Of a DNA stretch of 64,000 nucleotides, positions 60,771 to 64,000 are shown piece by piece. A program made the translations under genes and the position numbers. The first letter of the stretch is position 1. Each line of letters begins with the position of its first letter. The DNA is taken from contig NZ_PKMZ01000001.1 in assembly GCF_002893625.1 (NCBI RefSeq), positions 868,001 to 932,000 on the forward strand, in the 5' to 3' direction. The notes beneath the pieces are model-generated. The model was not told the origin of the DNA. It saw only the letters and a program-made list of their open reading frames with translations, and made no database searches. Origin of the DNA: Mangrovicella endophytica. GTDB lineage: Bacteria > Pseudomonadota > Alphaproteobacteria > Rhizobiales > Rhizobiaceae.

Positions 60771-61459
60771 TGAGCGGCAAAGCGGCACTGCACCTCGACA
60801 AGATCGAGCGGCATTTCGACCAGGGCGAGCAGAGGCTGACCATCCTCGAAGGGGCGGAGGTCGAAATCGGCGCCGGCGAGATGGTGGCGCTCGTCGCCCC
60901 ATCCGGCGCGGGCAAGTCGACGCTGCTCCACATCGCCGGCCTGCTGGAGCGGCCTGACGGCGGCGAGGTCTATGTCAATGGCGAGCCCTGCTCGGCGCTC
61001 GGCGACGACGCCCGCACAGCCATGCGCCGCAACACCATTGGCTTCGTCTATCAGTTCCACCACCTTCTGCCCGAGTTCTCCGCGCTGGAGAACGTGATGA
61101 TCCCGCAGATGGTGCGGGGTCTCTCCCGCAGCGAGGCGGCGGAGCGGGCAGGGCAGCTTCTCGACTACATGCGCATCGGCGCACGCGCGACTCACCGTCC
61201 GGCGGAGCTGTCTGGCGGCGAGCAGCAGCGCGTCGCGATCGCACGCGCCGTCGCCAACAGCCCCTATGTTCTCCTCGCCGACGAGCCCACCGGCAATCTC
61301 GACCCGACGACCTCGAGCTATGTCTTCGACGCACTGACGGCCCTTGTCCGTCAGTCCGGCGTCGCGGCGCTGATCGCCACGCACAATCACGAGTTGGCCG
61401 CGCGTATGGACCGCGCTATTACGCTCGACGCCGGCAAGATCGTTCCGATCACCCTCTGA
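60767..61459 (+). CDS. lolD: Lipoprotein-releasing ABC transporter ATPase LolD
   Basis: This 230-residue ATPase powers lipoprotein release by the adjacent permease. Walker A is [14 protein letters not shown], the signature is [15 protein letters not shown], Walker B is [12 protein letters not shown], and the switch His lies in ATHNHELA. The first ATG (60767) overlaps the permease stop; a second ATG at 60770 is equally possible. Confidence 0.95.
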   Translation: MMSGKAALHLDKIERHFDQGEQRLTILEGAEVEIGAGEMVALVAPSGAGKSTLLHIAGLLERPDGGEVYVNGEPCSALGDDARTAMRRNTIGFVYQFHHLLPEFSALENVMIPQMVRGLSRSEAAERAGQLLDYMRIGARATHRPAELSGGEQQRVAIARAVANSPYVLLADEPTGNLDPTTSSYVFDALTALVRQSGVAALIATHNHELAARMDRAITLDAGKIVPITL

Positions 61460-61676
61460 CGCGCCGGGGCACTTCGGCCGTCGGCGGGATCTCGGCCGGC
61501 GCCGCGTCGGCATAGCCCTGGCTTATGACCGAGAAGACCGGTCGTGCTCGGCCGGGCAGGACGGCCCCGCTTTTCAGCAATCCTTAATCATCAGCCGCGT
61601 CGCGCGGGCCGCTGCCGCTTGACTCCGTCACCACGATAGGAACAGATAGAGAACATAGAACAAAAGGAGATCAGCG

Positions 61677-61766
61677 ATGATCATTGCTGTGTTCAAGGAT
61701 CTGCTCTCGCTCGCCGCCCTGTCGGCCTTCATCGCCAGCTTCGCCCTTCTCATCCACGCGGTGTGA
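61677..61766 (+). CDS. 29-residue hydrophobic microprotein
   Basis: This tiny gene is preceded by AAAAGGAG with ideal spacing (about 7 bases), one of the best ribosome binding sites in the window. Its product MIIAVFKDLLSLAALSAFIA continues as SFALLIHAV, a single predicted membrane helix. It is too small to assign to a family. TTGACT at 61619 may be the -35 of its promoter. The codon pattern is ordinary for the genome. It may be a real membrane microprotein or a leader peptide for dnaE. Confidence 0.6.
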   Translation: MIIAVFKDLLSLAALSAFIASFALLIHAV

Positions 61767-61791
61767 CGACGTTCCTGTTGAGACCAGCAGA

Positions 61792-61809
61792 CGGCGCTTC
61801 GAAGCGCCG
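61792..61809. repeat. Perfect palindrome between microORF and dnaE
   Basis: CGGCGCTTCGAAGCGCCG is a perfect 18-base inverted repeat that can form a 7-bp hairpin with a TCGA loop, 25 bases after the microORF stop. No T-run follows. It could end the microORF transcript or mark an mRNA 3' end. Confidence 0.45.
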
Positions 61810-61925
61810 CGGTCCGGTGGTAAGGCTTTGATCATTCGACGGACCGAGCGAAACGAGAGAGCCTGCACTGGCAGGGCGATGCTCGTGGATGGGCCGGCGC
61901 GATGACGAGCAGGCGAGGATAGGCG

Positions 61926-64000
61926 ATGGCTGAACAGGCGGGGACAGGCGGAACGGCATCTCTGCCGGCCTTCATCCACTTGAGGGTGCACAGCGCCTAT
62001 TCGCTTCTCGAAGGGGCGCTGCGCGTCGAGCAGATCGTCAAGCACGCCAAGACCGATGGTGCTCCGGCCATCGGCATCTGCGACACCAACAACCTCTTCG
62101 GCGCACTCGAATTTTCGGAAAAGGCGGCGAAGTCCGGCATCCAGCCGATCGTGGGATGTCAGCTCGAGGTCGACTTCGGCGACGAGACGACGGAGGGCAG
62201 CCGCGGCGAAAAGGTGCCGGCCGGCACGCCGCCACTGGTGTTCATCGCCATGGACGATGTCGGCTATGCCAACCTCGTCGAGATCGTCTCGCTCGCCTAT
62301 CTCGGCCACGACCGCAGCGAGCGGCCGCACGTCCTGGCCGAATGGCTGGACGGCCGCAGCGACGGCATCATTGCGCTGACCGGCGGCCCGCTCGGACCCA
62401 TCGGCACCCTTCTGGCGGCTGGGCGCGAGCCGCTGGCTCGCACGCGGCTGGAGCGCCTGGCGGCGCTTTATCCGGACCGTCTCTATGTCGAACTGCAGCG
62501 CCAGGAGGGCGGCAGCCGCAGCGTCGAAGCCAAGACGCTGTCGCTCGCTTATGAGCTCGAGCTGCCGTTGGTCGCGACCAACGAACCATACTTCTCCTGC
62601 CCTGACGATTTCGACGCCCATGACGCGCTGCTGGCTGTGGCGAGCAACCGCCTCGTCAGCAATGAGGATCGCCGCCGGCTCTCGCGCGACCATTGCCTGA
62701 AGTCGCAGAAAGAGATGGCGGCACTGTTCGCCGACCTGCCGGAGGCGCTGGCCAATACGGTGGAGATCGCGCAGCGCTGCTCCTTCCGCCCGCGGACGCG
62801 CAAGCCGATCCTGCCCCGCTTCGCCGGCGCGGACGCGGATGCGGCCGAGGCTGAGCGCGCGGAGGCGGCCGAGCTCCGCCGCCAGGCGATCGAAGGGTTG
62901 GAGGCCCGCCTCAGGACGCATGGCACGGCGCCCGGCCACGACGCAGCGGTCTATCGCGAACGCCTCGATTTCGAGCTCTCGATCATCGAGCGGATGAAGT
63001 TTCCGGGCTACTTCCTGATCGTCTCGGACTTCATCAAATGGGCGAAGAACCAGGGCATCCCGGTCGGGCCAGGCCGCGGTTCGGGTGCCGGCTCGCTGGT
63101 CGCCTATTCGCTGACGATCACCGACCTCGATCCCTTGCGGTTCTCGCTGCTCTTCGAGCGCTTCCTCAATCCTGAGCGCGTGTCGATGCCGGACTTCGAC
63201 ATCGACTTCTGCCAGGATCGCCGCGGCGAGGTGATCCGCTACGTCCAGGAGAAGTACGGGCGCGAGCAGGTCGGGCAGATCATCACCTTCGGAACGCTGC
63301 AGGCGCGCGCCGTGCTGCGCGACGTCGGCCGCGTCCTCGAAATGTCCTACGGCCATGTCGACAAGCTGTCGAAGCTGGTGCCGCAGAACCCGGCCAACCC
63401 GGTGACGCTCGCCAAGGCGCTGGAGGAGGAGCCGCGGCTGCAGGAGGCGCGCGAGAAGGAGGAGGTCGTCGACCGGCTCATCTCCATCGCGCTGAAGCTG
63501 GAAGGCCTCTACCGCCACGCCTCGACCCACGCAGCCGGCATCGTCATCGGCGACCGGCCGCTGTCGAAGCTGGTGCCGATGTACCGCGATCCGCGCTCCG
63601 ACATGCCGGTGACGCAGTACAACATGAAGTGGGTCGAGCAGGCGGGGCTGGTGAAGTTCGACTTCCTCGGCCTGAAGACGCTGACGACGCTGCAGACCGC
63701 TGTGTCGCTGATCGCCCGCAAGGGCGTCGACATCGACCTGTCGGCACTGCCGCTCGACGACGCGACGACCTATCAGATGCTCACCCGTGGCGAGACGGTC
63801 GGCGTCTTCCAGGTGGAATCGGTCGGCATGCGCAAGGCGCTGATCGGCATGCGGCCGGACCAGTTCGAGGACATCATCGCCCTCGTCGCGCTGTATCGCC
63901 CGGGTCCGATGGAGAACATCCCGACCTACAATGCGCGCAAGCACGGCGAGGAAGAGCCGGACTACCTGCACGAGAAGATCGCGCCGATCCTGAAGGAGAC
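61926..64000 (+). CDS. dnaE: DNA polymerase III subunit alpha (5' part, runs off the window)
   Basis: This is the replicative polymerase. The 691 codons present include the PHP domain at the N-terminus (FIHLRVHSAYSLLEGAL, then IGICDTNNLFGALEF), and the palm with GPGRGSGAGSLVAYSLTITD and MPDFDIDFCQDRRGEVI, which carries the catalytic Asp residues. The finger/thumb segments THAAGIVIGD and VKFDFLGLKTL follow. The sequence ends inside the polymerase core, so the C-terminal tau/beta-binding part lies outside. The start ATG at 61926 follows GAGGAT. It belongs to DnaE1 rather than the error-prone ImuC/DnaE2 group by N-terminus and context with lolCD. Confidence 0.95.
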   Translation, partial: MAEQAGTGGTASLPAFIHLRVHSAYSLLEGALRVEQIVKHAKTDGAPAIGICDTNNLFGALEFSEKAAKSGIQPIVGCQLEVDFGDETTEGSRGEKVPAGTPPLVFIAMDDVGYANLVEIVSLAYLGHDRSERPHVLAEWLDGRSDGIIALTGGPLGPIGTLLAAGREPLARTRLERLAALYPDRLYVELQRQEGGSRSVEAKTLSLAYELELPLVATNEPYFSCPDDFDAHDALLAVASNRLVSNEDRRRLSRDHCLKSQKEMAALFADLPEALANTVEIAQRCSFRPRTRKPILPRFAGADADAAEAERAEAAELRRQAIEGLEARLRTHGTAPGHDAAVYRERLDFELSIIERMKFPGYFLIVSDFIKWAKNQGIPVGPGRGSGAGSLVAYSLTITDLDPLRFSLLFERFLNPERVSMPDFDIDFCQDRRGEVIRYVQEKYGREQVGQIITFGTLQARAVLRDVGRVLEMSYGHVDKLSKLVPQNPANPVTLAKALEEEPRLQEAREKEEVVDRLISIALKLEGLYRHASTHAAGIVIGDRPLSKLVPMYRDPRSDMPVTQYNMKWVEQAGLVKFDFLGLKTLTTLQTAVSLIARKGVDIDLSALPLDDATTYQMLTRGETVGVFQVESVGMRKALIGMRPDQFEDIIALVALYRPGPMENIPTYNARKHGEEEPDYLHEKIAPILKE

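Overview
The window is a gene-dense, GC-rich chromosomal segment from an alphaproteobacterium, almost certainly of the order Hyphomicrobiales (Rhizobiales). The pointers are an ExoR-type periplasmic regulator, the erpA-xth / dgt-argS-SPOR-nagZ-tatABC-serS-surE-pcm order, a short ProS of about 440 residues without an editing domain, NuoE with a long C-terminal extension, the nuo-birA-rnj-DUF1467-proS-lolC-lolD-dnaE order, and a small RNA at the place where the rhizobial alpha-r45 RNA sits. The genus cannot be fixed from the sequence alone. No prophage, IS element or CRISPR array was seen; this is core chromosome with a few accessory insertions.

Layout. 1-6 kb: valS, an outer-membrane FadL-like barrel and exoR. 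6-13.4 kb: xth and erpA leftwards, divergent from dgt, argS, a SPOR-domain protein and nagZ. 13.7-19.7 kb: tatA-tatB-tatC, serS, surE, pcm and an NlpD-like lipoprotein with a degenerate LytM domain. 19.7-25.8 kb: a DUF815 ATPase, yajC, two genes related to mitochondrial complex I assembly factors (NDUFAF3- and NDUFAF6-like), a DUF4153 membrane protein and trmFO. 25.9-26.5 kb: on the minus strand, a 47-codon DUF1127 gene followed by three tandem RNA units of about 110 nt. Each unit has three hairpins that show CCTCC-type (anti-Shine-Dalgarno) sequences in their loops. 26.8-38 kb: tRNA-Leu, tig, an MscS channel, clpP, clpX, lon, hupB, tRNA-Val, tRNA-Asp and a DUF2171 gene. 38.4-54.8 kb: the complete 14-subunit nuoA-N operon, interrupted by a Uma2-family gene (D/E) and a small coiled-coil gene (F/G). 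54.8-64 kb: birA, RNase J, DUF1467, a minus-strand sRNA, proS, lolC/E, lolD, a 29-codon membrane microORF and the 5' part of dnaE.

Themes. Envelope biogenesis and export (Tat, YajC, Lol, NlpD, NagZ, SPOR, ExoR), protein quality control (trigger factor, ClpXP, Lon), translation (ValRS, ArgRS, SerRS, ProRS, three tRNAs, TrmFO) and respiration (complex I plus two likely assembly factors) dominate. The most interesting element is the DUF1127 plus hairpin array. It has the architecture of the DUF1127-CcsR ('cuckoo' RNA) stress loci known from Rhodobacter. Two stems pair fully only when read as minus-strand RNA, through G-U pairs. Two expected blocks of conserved neighbours, scpA-scpB between nagZ and tatA and secDF after yajC, are not present where they usually lie.
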